Source: Haplomitrium mnioides
Lineage: Eukaryota > Marchantiophyta > Haplomitriopsida > Calobryales
Length of the DNA: 30,798 nt
NCBI GenBank assembly: GCA_049999725.1
Contig: JBNGIS010011158.1
Location: 1 to 30,798, forward strand
Direction: 5' to 3'
The notes below the pieces were generated by a model. The model had not been told where the DNA came from and searched no databases. It saw only the letters and a list, made by a program, of their open reading frames with translations. Both the position numbers and the translations under genes were made by a program. Of this stretch, positions 1-9,924 are shown in pieces; the stretch's first letter is position 1, and each line of letters starts with the position of its first letter.

Positions 1-2944
1 TGGCACACCACTAGAAGTTGCCTCTTACAGCTGCCTAGACACTATCACCAAGGTCCCCCCCTCGCGCTCAATGCACTAGAGAAATGAAAAGAGGGGCCCC
101 CTTGCCTAAATGGAGCCTTCGATAAACATGTAGAGAGTTTCCCAACGATCAATGGATCAACCGCAGCGTACACGCTGAAGTCAACTTCCCGTTGTGCATG
201 GTTTGTCTTCGTTTCATGCACCTGTGTGCTGTTCGCTTTGAATGCAGCATTTTTCAAACTCAAATTACAGCTAAATCCTCGGTTTTATTTCATTATGTGC
301 CTGCAAAACCTCGATTCCGTTCAAGACGAGCTTACAGGATCGAAACTCGTCATCACTGTCCAGCGGGACACTCTTCTCTCTTTACTGTTGGCACACGTCA
401 ACAGCAATCACAATCTGCCATAGTCTCAACACACCATCAATCCGTAGTGTGTAAATTCTAGCAAGAATGTGAAGATCTTGATTCTCAGAAAGTACAGGGG
501 TGTTTTGGCAAGTACTGTAAATTTTTCGTGGTGGCTGACCAGTACAATTTCTGACGGATTCTAGAGCAGTCGCTCAATTGCCATGGAAAAAGGCGTTCAC
601 ATATTCAATTACCAGTACTTGCTCAATGGGTTCCAATGAGGAAGCTGGTTACTTATGGGTAGGCCACTGTAACGGACGCTTTTCAACAATTCCTGCTCCT
701 GTCCTTGAGAATATATGATGCACATCCCCAGGGAGATGGCATAACGAAAGGCCTCTGATCCGCCTGACGTAAACCGGTACACGATCGATCACAGGGAGGC
801 CAAGAATTTTCTTTCAGACCTACTAGAAAAACAAACCAAGGAGTACATCTACACTTGTTGGTTGGATCTAGAGACCCTGTTCAAAGTTCAAACATTTCAA
901 GGCCCTGTTTAGTGATTGATGACAACATGGAATCCTCTGTGATAACGTCCAACCTGCGATCATTATCAAGGGTTTGACCTCGAACATTGAGTAGGCTTCT
1001 GTGCGATGCCTGAGTTTATTTAGATCTAAACATGATTTTGCATCCTCAAATCATATGCTTCATCCGTGTCTCAGGTTCCCATTTTCCTTGGTGATCTTAA
1101 GTTTTTCGGCATTTTGTCGACGCAGGAACTGTTTTCGATGTTGGAACTTCTCGAATATACCTCTTTGACGATGGACAGTACACGAGACAATACTACATAC
1201 GATTCCACTGCCGACACACGGCATCTGGAGTCGAAAAAAGCAATACCAAGGTCATCTAAAGATAGTGATGTTCACAACATAGACGTAGGCGGGAAAGGTA
1301 GCATAAACTGGAACACCGAAAGCACTGATTCCACAGATCAAACGAATCCATCCCGCTTTGGATCAAAGTAGCAAGAATCCCACGCGTCGAGAACTGCTGA
1401 GAAAACTTGCAATTTGTCTTTTATACGAAACCTTAACCAAAACAAACGTCGTTGTAGATGTGAAGCTTTTCCACGGCGAGCTTAACGCAGCGGAACCAAA
1501 ATGCTTACTAAAGGCAGCATGTGCATCATTCTCACGCAAGAAATTCAATCACAAGATTCGCATTTCCACGCCCTCAACAAGAGTTCAGGAACATGTTAAC
1601 ACCGTTTACGACTGCCATGAGTCAAAGGTTGTAATCAATTTCTAATTCACTCCCGTTGTTTCGAGTGACCTCACACATGAATAAGTTCCACGCAATCCCG
1701 TCACGCGATTCACCTGTACATGCCGAGATCTTCACCTGGAACAGTTTGTCTGCATAACTTGGATGCGAACTGGTCTCGCGGTTTTTGTCTGCCGTAATGG
1801 GGAATCCTACCGGATTAGAATCGATACTGGTTGGCAAAGGCTGGGATGCCACACTGAGCTGTCTGAGAGGAGTATGCTTTCCGACATGAGGAACTGGAAC
1901 GACAGGTGGACAAGGCGGGGGATTGTCTTCAGCAACTCTTTTTTCAAACTCCAGATCCGCATTCGTTGACAAAGTGACGCGAGCTTTGCAACTTTTGCGG
2001 AAACGCAAATGTTCAATAAGCAGAATTGGAAGGACGACAGAATATCTTTTGGCCGGAACATTAATATCCATACGAGGAAGCTTTCTAAGGTAGCTCAAAG
2101 CCACGCACAAAAAATTAGGAGCACAGTTATGGACATTTTACCGCAGGCGATTCTGGTGAGTATCCTGAACTTTCATACACGGATTAAATCCGTCAATGAC
2201 GATGGGCGAGATATTAAGTCAATGTCCAAGGAATGGCACCCAAAGCAAAAGAAACGAAAGCAGCGCAAACGAGGCGAGGAAAGAAAGCAAACCAAATGTG
2301 TTGCTGTTGGTAGAGGGGGCTGTTGGTAGAAGGGATTAACGAGCGACGCAAAACGCAAACCAAACTTGTTGCTGTTGGTAGAGGGGATTGCAAAACACAG
2401 TTCAGCTCCAACTTGCAGAAGATACATGAACGAGTGTTAACAGTCAGTGAGGAAGGAAATCGTGATGATCTTGTGAAGGCCGTTGCAGAAGCAATGCAGA
2501 AGTTTGCACCTCGAATCTACCTGGTCTTTGAACAATACCGGTGACTCCAGTAGTAACTCAGCCCGTGGGAGCGAGCCGGATGACGATGTGGAAAATGATC
2601 GAGAAACAGAAGCAACTGAGACTAGACAACGTCATTACTGGTGAAGCGGAACAATACTAGTAAATTAATGACGATACAGAGTTGACGAATGATCGTGCAC
2701 AGATGTTGGTGGATGGATATCCAATGCTCCTATAAGAACTTCAAACCTCCATCCACTCTAACTCCCAACACAAGTTATTGGATGCACCCCTCAAACTCTT
2801 CCCGGTTCAAAACATCTCCCAAGCTTTGGTCAGTATTCATATTACTCAATGGCCAATGCTCCTATAAGTTAGCATGAAGAAATAGAGAAACCTGCCACAG
2901 GGGTAGTCTTGGTCGATAATTCCCTTGAGGCCCTTGTTCGTTCA
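1..2944. other. Region without a recognisable gene
   Basis: No protein family or RNA gene was recognised here on either strand. Open frames of 60-162 codons exist, the longest on the minus strand at 1622-2110, but none shows a known motif. Two short direct repeats are visible: a block ending in gttgctgttggtagagggg near 2298-2317, repeated about 70 bp later near 2368-2387, and caatgctcctataag near 2720 and again near 2853. The stretch could hold exons of an unrecognised gene or decayed remnants related to the kinase pseudogene that follows; nothing seen settles this. Confidence 0.5.
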
Positions 2945-3835
2945 ACAGTTTCACTTCGAGACTTTTCACTTCGAGACTTTGAAAGCTGCGCGAACAATTT
3001 CGTGGTACCGAACTTGAATGCTATTCTCAAACACCTAGGGAAGTCCTTGGCAGTAGTTGGACAGCTGTCAAATGTCTAGATAACAACGACCCTTTTCGAA
3101 AATGAAATTCAGATTTCGAGTATACGTTGAATACTGCTTTCATAGAAGGAAGACGCAATTTCATTTCATGGTGAAGCTGTCGGGATATTGGTTGCATGGA
3201 AGGAAGAACAATTTCATAAAGCCGGATTTCCCGGACGATCAAGTTGGGTTCTGAAACGGTCAAAAAAAATGAAAAAAAATGAAAAAAAAAGTTGGGTTCT
3301 TGAAAGCTTCGTCAACTAGAAGATTTGTTGTTTTGGAGCACATTGGAAGAGAAAGGCTCGCCCAGTGTCAAGGTGAAGCACTGGATTGGTCTAGTGGGGT
3401 GAAGATCGTCTTCGACTTAGTAACCACCATCTCGTACCTTCAGTCATAGGCCTGCAGTAGTGCATCATGAAACATTCTCTTGGATGGAAGTTTCACACTG
3501 GAGTTCGCAGACTTTGGAATTAGCCTTGTAGAACAGCAGGTTACATGGCTCCAGAGTACCTGGCAATGGTCACAGTTACTCCCTTGGTCGACGTCTTCAG
3601 TTTGGTATGACCGTGATGACCGTAGTGAGTGGGACAGGCATTTGGAACAGAGATGCCCATACCAGATTGGGCCAAGGGTCTATTGGCTGGCGGCAGAATT
3701 ACGGATTTGGTGGATCCTGGAGTAGCCAGTGCGAACTAAAGGGAAGTATGGGTGGCTTTGTCTAGCACTTCGTCTCATTTGGAGAACAGACCAACAACGA
3801 ATAACGTGGAGAACATGCTCCTCCCTCACCTTCCT
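2945..3835 (+). pseudogene. Receptor-like protein kinase pseudogene (SD2-5/G-type lectin RLK-like kinase domain)
   Basis: Kinase subdomains appear in the right order but in several frames. A juxtamembrane block like FSLRDFE..ANNF lies near 2965-3003. A TAVKCLDN block carries the ATP-binding lysine (codon 3070). A VGF...RRFVVLEHI block begins at 3291, then ALDW, ISYLQS, NILLDG and ADFG (DFG at 3510-3518). GYMAPEY follows in another frame (3539-3559), then DVFS/FGMTVMTVVSG across a frameshift at about 3600, RITDLVDPG near 3697-3723, and RPT near 3787. The frame from 3291 contains TAG (3447-3449) and TGA (3468-3470). The catalytic-loop HCDIKP segment is missing before NILLDG, and a short piece is lost between the DFG block and GYMAPEY. 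Intact RLK kinases phosphorylate Ser/Thr downstream of an extracellular domain; no ectodomain or membrane segment is recognisable here. The order and spacing suggest the SD2-5-like class, but the exact subfamily is inference. It is certainly non-functional. Confidence 0.8.
2949..2980. repeat. Short tandem duplication inside the kinase pseudogene
   Basis: The block tttcacttcgagac occurs twice back to back, about 15 bp apart, duplicating the FSLRDF-encoding stretch of the juxtamembrane region. It is one of several small lesions in the pseudogene. Confidence 0.7.
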
Positions 3836-4113
3836 ACACACAGCTTTGGGAACTCGAGAAATCTTGCCAACAGTAAAATTGTTAAGAGAGATTATCTGGA
3901 CAACAGTCCACACCTTGTGGCTATGTGAAATATGAATGATCATTAGAAACGTGTTTTGAACTCCCGACTGGAACTCCAAGACTAGTCGTCAAAATTGCCC
4001 AACAATCCTGTCTCGGATGAAAAGGGTACTCTTCCCCTGCACTGGACAGTCAGCAAGATGCAAACATCACGGACAATCCGCGAGACAAGAGACAATTACA
4101 CGACCCTCCCTGC

Positions 4114-4226
4114 CCTGGTGCTTCTGATGGTTAAGTGTCACACGTAGAGAGGGGTCGGCAAGACATAGGCCTGGTGCTTCTGATGGTTAAGTGTCACACG
4201 TAGAGAGGGGTTTGGCAAGACATAGG
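4114..4226. repeat. 56/57-bp tandem duplication
   Basis: Copy 1 (4114-4169) and copy 2 (4170-4226) both begin cctggtgcttctgatgg and end acatagg. They differ by one substitution and one inserted T in the ggggtcggc/ggggtttggc stretch. The near identity indicates a recent duplication. It lies between the kinase pseudogene and the TOC1 3' flank, with no coding function apparent. Confidence 0.9.
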
Positions 4227-4859
4227 CAAATCGACCAAAACAGAACACACAGGGAACGTCGCTCAAAAGCACACCTTCGATTTGCTCCAGCTTTTAAAAG
4301 ATGAATATTTTATCTCGTTCCAATCCCCTGCAAAATTCCTCGGAGACATCTTTGTTTTCTGTCTCGTGTGAAGTAGAAAGCACATGCAAGAGTTGTACCA
4401 TCAGTCTTACGCTGGATGACATACGGTTCATGTCATTACTCTTGACGTCCACACGCTCGTTGTACGTGGCTTTTCAACCCTATTCTCGTCAAAACCTGAG
4501 AGTCACTAAGTGATCAACAGTGCAGTGGTGTTGTACATGGGTTTATGTTGGCATCGTGCACGGTCGACTCCTACTGCCACTGTCTCCAAAGTCCATTGCT
4601 GTTGTACATTTATCAATCGTGATCACTTATCCATCTACACACCGAACGTTTCGCCAGCATTAGGTATAACAGATCCGTATGGGCAGGCAGAGCAGCAGGG
4701 CAGGCAGCAATTATGAGCCCCAAGGTTCTACAAATGGCGATGCCCACCACACGTAAGGACAGGAAATCCACAGAGCTTCTCAACGACTGACTGATGTAGG
4801 TACCGTTGAAGACGCTGGAATGCACATTTTCTTTCTGTACGTGGAAAGGAAAGCCAAGC

Positions 4860-4893
4860 CAATGCAATGCAATGCCAGGATTGCATTGCATTG
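4860..4893. repeat. Perfect inverted repeat, 14-bp stem and 6-nt loop
   Basis: The arm caatgcaatgcaat (4860-4873) is followed by the loop gccagg and the exact reverse complement attgcattgcattg (4880-4893). It lies about 270-300 bp past the TOC1 stop codon, so it would form a hairpin in the TOC1 RNA if the 3' UTR reaches this far. No clear AATAAA poly(A) signal was found on the minus strand to place the 3' end. Confidence 0.85.
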
Positions 4894-5162
4894 CAAGAGT
4901 GCCAAAAAGTGTTGCAATGCCCAAGACAAATTCCGTAGTTGAATAATCTAATGTTGGTCCACAAAATGAATGCACAGCAATGTGCCGAGATTCTTACTGA
5001 AAGAATACCTTGCAGTGCAGAAACCAACACAATGTGTAGGACAGAACAAAAGTAGGAGTGACCCCATTGGTGCCTGAGATTCACGACATATGATATACAG
5101 AGATAATATTTACCATCACAGCGGGCACAATGAGGACTAGCAGGTGAGAGGGAGGGAGGGAG

Positions 5163-7794
5163 TCAGTCCATGACAGCAGCATCAGCAGCGACGTCGTCTT
5201 CTTCGTCATCGTCATCCGACTCCCCTCTGCAGTCCATCATTTCCATGCCATTGCCCTGTCGAACAAATTGCCCTCTGTTTCTGGGGCGCTGCTCTGCCAA
5301 ACGTTTGCGGCTGAAGTACCTAATCTTCTTCTCAAAGCACCGGTCTTTCCGTTTTTGCCTGAACTTGCTCAATGCTGCCTCCCTTCGTTCTGCTTGCTCG
5401 AGCTTCAGCTCAGATGCCCGCACTTTCGGAATTGATGTCCAACCAGGAGACATGGCAACCTCAGGAGGATGTAACACAGGAAATGTGTAAGAAAAGTAGG
5501 AATAATTGGAGGGTGGTGGCATAGCCAGACTCATAGAAGGGTTATGACTATGTAAACCAGGGGCCACATGAAATGACAACTCCTGAGGTAAGCCATGGTA
5601 CAACTGCAGGGCTGGCTGCATTAACGATGATGAATGCATGGGTGCTGCGACTAAACCGGGAGGCAGGAACTGTGGTTGTCTGAGAGGAGAAATAGCAGGC
5701 AAAGCCATATGAGTTTCCTTCGACGGTTGAACCTGCATGACAGAAATTTGTTCTGGAGGAGGGTATCTTGCTCTTAATTGCTCACCAGCACTCCAATGAG
5801 GTCCGTGATTAGACAAAGGGCTCTCAGAATGCCTCTCCGCAACACCTTGAGCATGTAACCTGATGTTTATAGGCTCCCAACTTGGTGGGCACTCGACTCT
5901 CACTTCCGGCGGCAAGCTTCCAACAACTCCATGCTCGTGCGTTTTCAAAAGCCGCTGCTGAGCGTCACTTTCACTCGTATAATTGGGTTGACTGTCTACA
6001 GATTTAGCTGCCGCTTGGTTGCAAAAGTTTGTATATGAAAGAAACGCTGAAGAAGGTGCAGAGTTGAGCGAAGTTTTCTTTGGGAATAGAGACACGGATC
6101 CTGCTTGACAAAGGACAACAAAAAAGTAGTCGATCACCAAGAGTTGCTACAACGACACCTGACACAACACACTTGCTCAGAACGAAAAGACACACTTCAT
6201 TGGGTAGGTCAAGGAAATCCTGTCAGCACCAGTACACATAACACTGTATAAAGCAACAGGGAATTGCACAGAGAATTGAAAAGTGAGGAGACAGATGTAC
6301 AAACCAGTTGTAGGATTGGACTCTTGCTCAACTCTGGATTCGTCGAATGAGGGCTTCAATGTCAATTCCAGTGCAGGTGAACTCCGCCACTGGAATGCAA
6401 GGAGTCGTCAGCTTGATAGCAAATCGAATCTCAAAACAGCATCTTGAATTGCGTAGACGAGGACAAAAAAGGTGAAATAAAAAAAGAAAGAAAAGGATAC
6501 TAGCACACTTGGAACTAACATGATTAGAAAATGCATTGCTCGCCTCATCCACTATAGAAGTGAGTTTCTTGTCATGGCTTTCATCAGAGAAGAGGTCGGT
6601 ACTGGTGGTGTTCGACTCGCTTGTATCTGAGCGCAGCACCTCTATTGGATAGTCATTAATGTTCAGATTTCCGCTGATCAGATGTTTTTCTGCTAAACCA
6701 AGCTGCGAAAGTACAAAACGTGTCTCAACGCGACGTCAGCTTTCCATGTGACTCGTGAAGATACTTACGGCAGCGTGTACACTTTACACAATACAGTGGT
6801 CATAACAAATGGGGATGCGTTGCTCGGAGGTCCAGAAAGGAGAATAGACGCAGAACGGAGAATACAAAGGCGAAGACCAAATGATGAGACAAGTACCATG
6901 CGCCTCCTGCGCCACATGTGTGTCCATAAATTAAGCAACTCATTGGTGCGGAGAGGCTTCACGAGGTAATCTGCTGCTCCCAGCCTCAGACACTTGACGA
7001 CAACAGCCATTTCATCGTGTGCTGACATCACTGTTGGAAGGGGCAAACCAACCATTGAGAGTTAGAGGCCAGAAACACGTGGTGCAATGTTTGAAGGAGC
7101 AGACGCATATGCAAGAGTTCGGAGTGCACACACAGCAAAACAGGCAAGCGTCATCTGAAACGCGACAAGTATCATCTTATTCCGATGAGCACTCTATTGT
7201 TTGCCCAAAAGATTTCACGCCGTGTTTTGTATTATTCTCGTGTCATATGACTACTTACTAACGATGGGGATTTGCTTCAACCGCTGGTGCTTGGTGATGT
7301 GCTTCAGCATCTTCAAGCCTATTCCCATGGGGTAATCGACTTCCGCCAAAATAAGATCCACATCAGACGTCCCAGTCCGAAGCACCTCCAAAGCCTGGCG
7401 CGCACTTTGGACTGCCATTACTGCACATACCACATCGTGGGATTGGAAATTACAACAGTGGATGCATCTACTCTAGAACAAACTAGACGAGCTCCACTCA
7501 TAATAATCAAACGAGACATAATGCTCGCCACCCGGTGGTTGAATGCGGAGAGCATCCTCCTTTGCGAACAAAATTGATGCACCTAAGCCAGGACACACTG
7601 AAGAAGGAACAGCTACAGAAAACGCTGAACATACCTTGATATGAACACCGACGAAGAAGATCTAAGACATCCGGCGACGTATTCGGGTCACACACCAAAA
7701 TCCGAACTCGACTTCTATCAAAAACCACACCGACGCCTCCCACATTTTCACCATTAAGGCCCAGCCCAAGTCCCTGCAGACTGGCCTTGGCCAT
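5163..7794 (-). CDS. TOC1: TOC1/PRR1-type pseudo-response regulator, six coding exons
   Basis: Clock protein of the TIMING OF CAB EXPRESSION 1 family, which in Arabidopsis is a nuclear DNA-binding transcriptional repressor in the circadian oscillator. Coding exons in transcript order: 7794-7635, 7420-7259, 7030-6897, 6702-6520, 6389-6305 and 6100-5163. All introns are GT-AG and all phases join without a break, giving about 553 residues (Arabidopsis TOC1 is 618). The pseudo-receiver spans about residues 30-150 and contains [16 protein letters not shown] and [17 protein letters not shown]. The phospho-acceptor position carries Glu (LILAEVD, about residue 80) instead of Asp, as usual in this family. 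Exon 5 encodes [10 protein letters not shown]. The Pro/Ser/His-rich middle is poorly conserved. The CCT domain is about residues 480-522 ([17 protein letters not shown]) and is followed by an acidic tail. The start is the MAKASLQG methionine at 7794; nearby upstream non-ATG extensions were not used. No stop or frameshift was seen. Exon boundaries are read by eye; exons 4 and 5 are the least certain. Confidence 0.93.
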
Positions 7795-8820
7795 CGTACA
7801 CGCAGACAAAGATCGCTTTGAGACGACTACGTAAACGCCCGAGAGAAAGCTACTCTAGGAACTTGTCATACTGTAAACGCCCAGTCTTACGTAGGATCTA
7901 ATGGCTTGAACAAAATCCCATTGTCCCCAACTCCTCTAAATCGAGAGCCTCACAACCCAATCTCAAGGCGGAGATGAGCCTCGAAAGCTGAGACGCTTTG
8001 CTGTTAAAAATGTACGCGTTTCTGCTTAGTTGGAAACCGTTAGACACCTACACTACAATTATTCTAGCAACTGTACTCCCAAAATCGAAAGAAGCTGTGG
8101 TAAAATGATGTGACGGCCGAAGGTTGAAAGATTCACACAAGAGACGACGGAGAGTGATCAAAATCTTGCAGTCCCACGTCTATCGACCCGCACTGGACAA
8201 CCAGCGCCCACGAATCCAGCTCCGAAGTAGCATCGGCCACGGAGGTGTCATGCTCAGCACGAGGCCGAAACCTGGAACGGTCCCCTTTGCTACGCTCCAT
8301 GGCGATGGCGATGCCCCTCCTCTCCCTCCCCTTCCCACAGCATCGGTTGGACTATGCTATGCTATGCTATGGCCCGATCGAGCGATCCATCCATCGATTG
8401 ATCTACGCTGCCTTCCCCACGCAAGAACCAAGGAAAGGAAAGGAAGAAATGCAGAGAAACACAAGAGAGCAAGAACTGCCACCCCAGCACGTCACGCCAC
8501 AATGCACACCTCCGCAATTTCATCAACGAAAGGCCGCCGGTGGGGCATCGGCAAAACACGTCCGGTGGCCGGCCACCGATCCCTCCGTTGGGCACTGACC
8601 ACCCGCGTCACCCAGGCTCGGTTCAGAGTTTCCCAGAGATCCGTCCACTCACAACCACCGGTGAAGGTGGTTGGTTGAAACCTGCAATCACAGGTCCCCA
8701 AGCACTATGGCGACCGTAACCACACCCATGGTGAGAAGTACGAGCTTTCCACCCCAGAATCCGCCACGTCACTTCCTGGAAGAAGATATCGTTACCCCTG
8801 GAAAGAGTAAAGTGTCATCA
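7795..8820 (-). promoter_or_regulatory. Upstream flank / probable 5' leader of TOC1
   Basis: This is GC-mixed, low-copy-looking sequence upstream of the TOC1 start. No convincing TATA box and no exact evening element (AAAATATCT) were found on either strand, so the transcription start cannot be placed. A very short upstream ORF on the minus strand (ATG at 7868, four codons, stop near 7856) would matter only if it is transcribed. A small (ctatg)n repeat lies at about 8352-8371. The plus-strand open frame at 8124-8678 has no recognisable motif and is treated as chance. Confidence 0.4.
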
Positions 8821-8830
8821 GTAAATCGTC

Positions 8831-9063
8831 ATTGGCTACATTGACTGAGGGATTAATTTAGAGGCAATCAGGGCTCGCTCAACGACAACCCGTCGTACCG
8901 CGGTACTTAGTCATGAATATGCCTTTTAACTTTACCTCGACTAAAACCTCAGCTCTCATTGGTGTGAATAATAGAATAGAAAACGGCGGTTCCATTGGTC
9001 CACGCAATCCGATTCATAACTGTCATCTCATTGGCTGCGAATAAGTAACATTGCTCCGATTGG
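8831..9063 (-). promoter_or_regulatory. Cluster of five CCAAT boxes upstream of TOC1
   Basis: On the minus strand, reading toward TOC1, CCAAT occurs at plus positions 8831-8835, 8958-8962, 8994-8998, 9030-9034 and 9059-9063, all in one orientation. Consecutive spacings are 127, 36, 36 and 29 bp. Tandem, same-orientation CCAAT boxes about three helical turns apart are typical NF-Y-bound promoter architecture. The cluster is 1.04-1.27 kb from the TOC1 ATG, so it could be the core promoter of a transcript with a long leader, or an upstream enhancer. The motifs and spacing are seen directly; function is inferred. Confidence 0.55.
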
Positions 9064-9216
9064 ACGAGGGAAAAGTAAAATTTTGGTACCGTTAATCGAG
9101 GTTGGTTTACGCGTATCTTATCCTCCGGGCCCTCCTGCACGCAACGCACCCAGCTATGACATCTATCCACATCCATTGCCGTCTCTTGTCTACTCTCATC
9201 TGCATTCCCACACTCT

Positions 9217-9258
9217 ATTCATCCATCCATCCATCCGTTCCTCCGTCCATCCATCCAA
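9217..9258. repeat. (ATCC)n-type imperfect microsatellite
   Basis: Imperfect tetranucleotide run of catccatccatcc interrupted by gttcctccg and then resumed. No coding function. Confidence 0.8.
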
Positions 9259-9344
9259 TGCTGAACGGGCCACCCTCATCTCCTCCACCTTTCGTGAAGC
9301 AATGCAAAGCAAGATGAATGAGAAGAGGGAAACAAACAACTACC

Positions 9345-9924
9345 ACGGCTAGGCAACAAGTAGTCTCACTCATAAAAAGAGAAGAGTGAAACAATCAAAG
9401 AACATTCGGAGTCAACAAGTCATTCTCACTAGTNNNNNNNNNNATCAAAGAACATTCGGAGTCAACAAGTCATTCTCACTAGTAAAACAAGGACGAATGA
9501 AACAATCAAAGACATTCGGAGTCAACAAGTCAACTCACTAGTAAAACAAAGACAAGTGAAATAATCAAAGAACATTCGGAGTCAACAAGTCATTCTCACT
9601 AGTAAAACGAAGACGAGTGAAATAATTAAAGAACATTCGGAGTCAACAAGTCATTCTCACTAGTAAAACGAAGACGAGTGAAATAATCAAAGAACATTCA
9701 GAGTCAACAAGTCATTCTCACTAGTAAAACAAGGACAAATGAAACAATCAAAGAACATTCGGAGTCAACAAGTCATTCTCACTAGTAAAACAAAGACAAG
9801 TGAAACAATCAAAGAACATTCGGAGTCAACAAGTCATTCTCACTAGTAAAACGAAGACGAGTAAAATAATCAAAGAACATTCGGAGTCAACAAGTCATTC
9901 TCACTAGTAAAACGAAGACGAGTG
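9345..9924. repeat. 61-bp minisatellite array with four-monomer higher-order pattern
   Basis: About nine monomers share the core aacattcggagtcaacaag followed by tcattctcactagtaaaac. The atcaaag landmark recurs at 9394, 9444, 9505, 9564, 9625 (attaaag), 9686, 9747, 9808 and 9869, a clean 61-bp period from 9564 on. The segment after actagtaaaac falls into three types: A (aaggac), B (aaagac) and C (gaagac). Their order is A-B-C-C-A-B-C-C(partial), i.e. two higher-order units of about 244 bp. The first monomer (around 9361) is a diverged edge copy. The repeats abut with no unique spacers, so this is not a CRISPR array. Confidence 0.92.
9434..9443. other. Assembly gap (10 N) inside the minisatellite
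   Basis: Ten consecutive N interrupt the array. The gap size is probably a placeholder, so the true copy number is unknown. The flanking sequence on both sides is the same repeat, so the assembly may have collapsed here. Confidence 0.95.

Noticed and set aside
1622-2110. Open frame of 162 codons (-) with a Pro-rich centre
   Set aside because: No domain recognised, and competing frames overlap it on both strands. Could be an exon of an unknown gene but not supportable.
8124-8678. Open frame of 184 codons (+) upstream of TOC1
   Set aside because: No recognisable motif, low-complexity Arg/Pro-rich translation, overlaps the expected TOC1 5' leader/promoter and other open frames on both strands.
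7795-9100. Evening element or CCA1-binding site in the TOC1 upstream region
   Set aside because: Only near matches (agatatcg near 8785, caaaatct near 8160) were found; exact AAAATATCT or AAAAATCT was not seen.
9345-9924. CRISPR-like repeat array
   Set aside because: Monomers abut without unique spacers and the context is a plant nucleus; it is a minisatellite.
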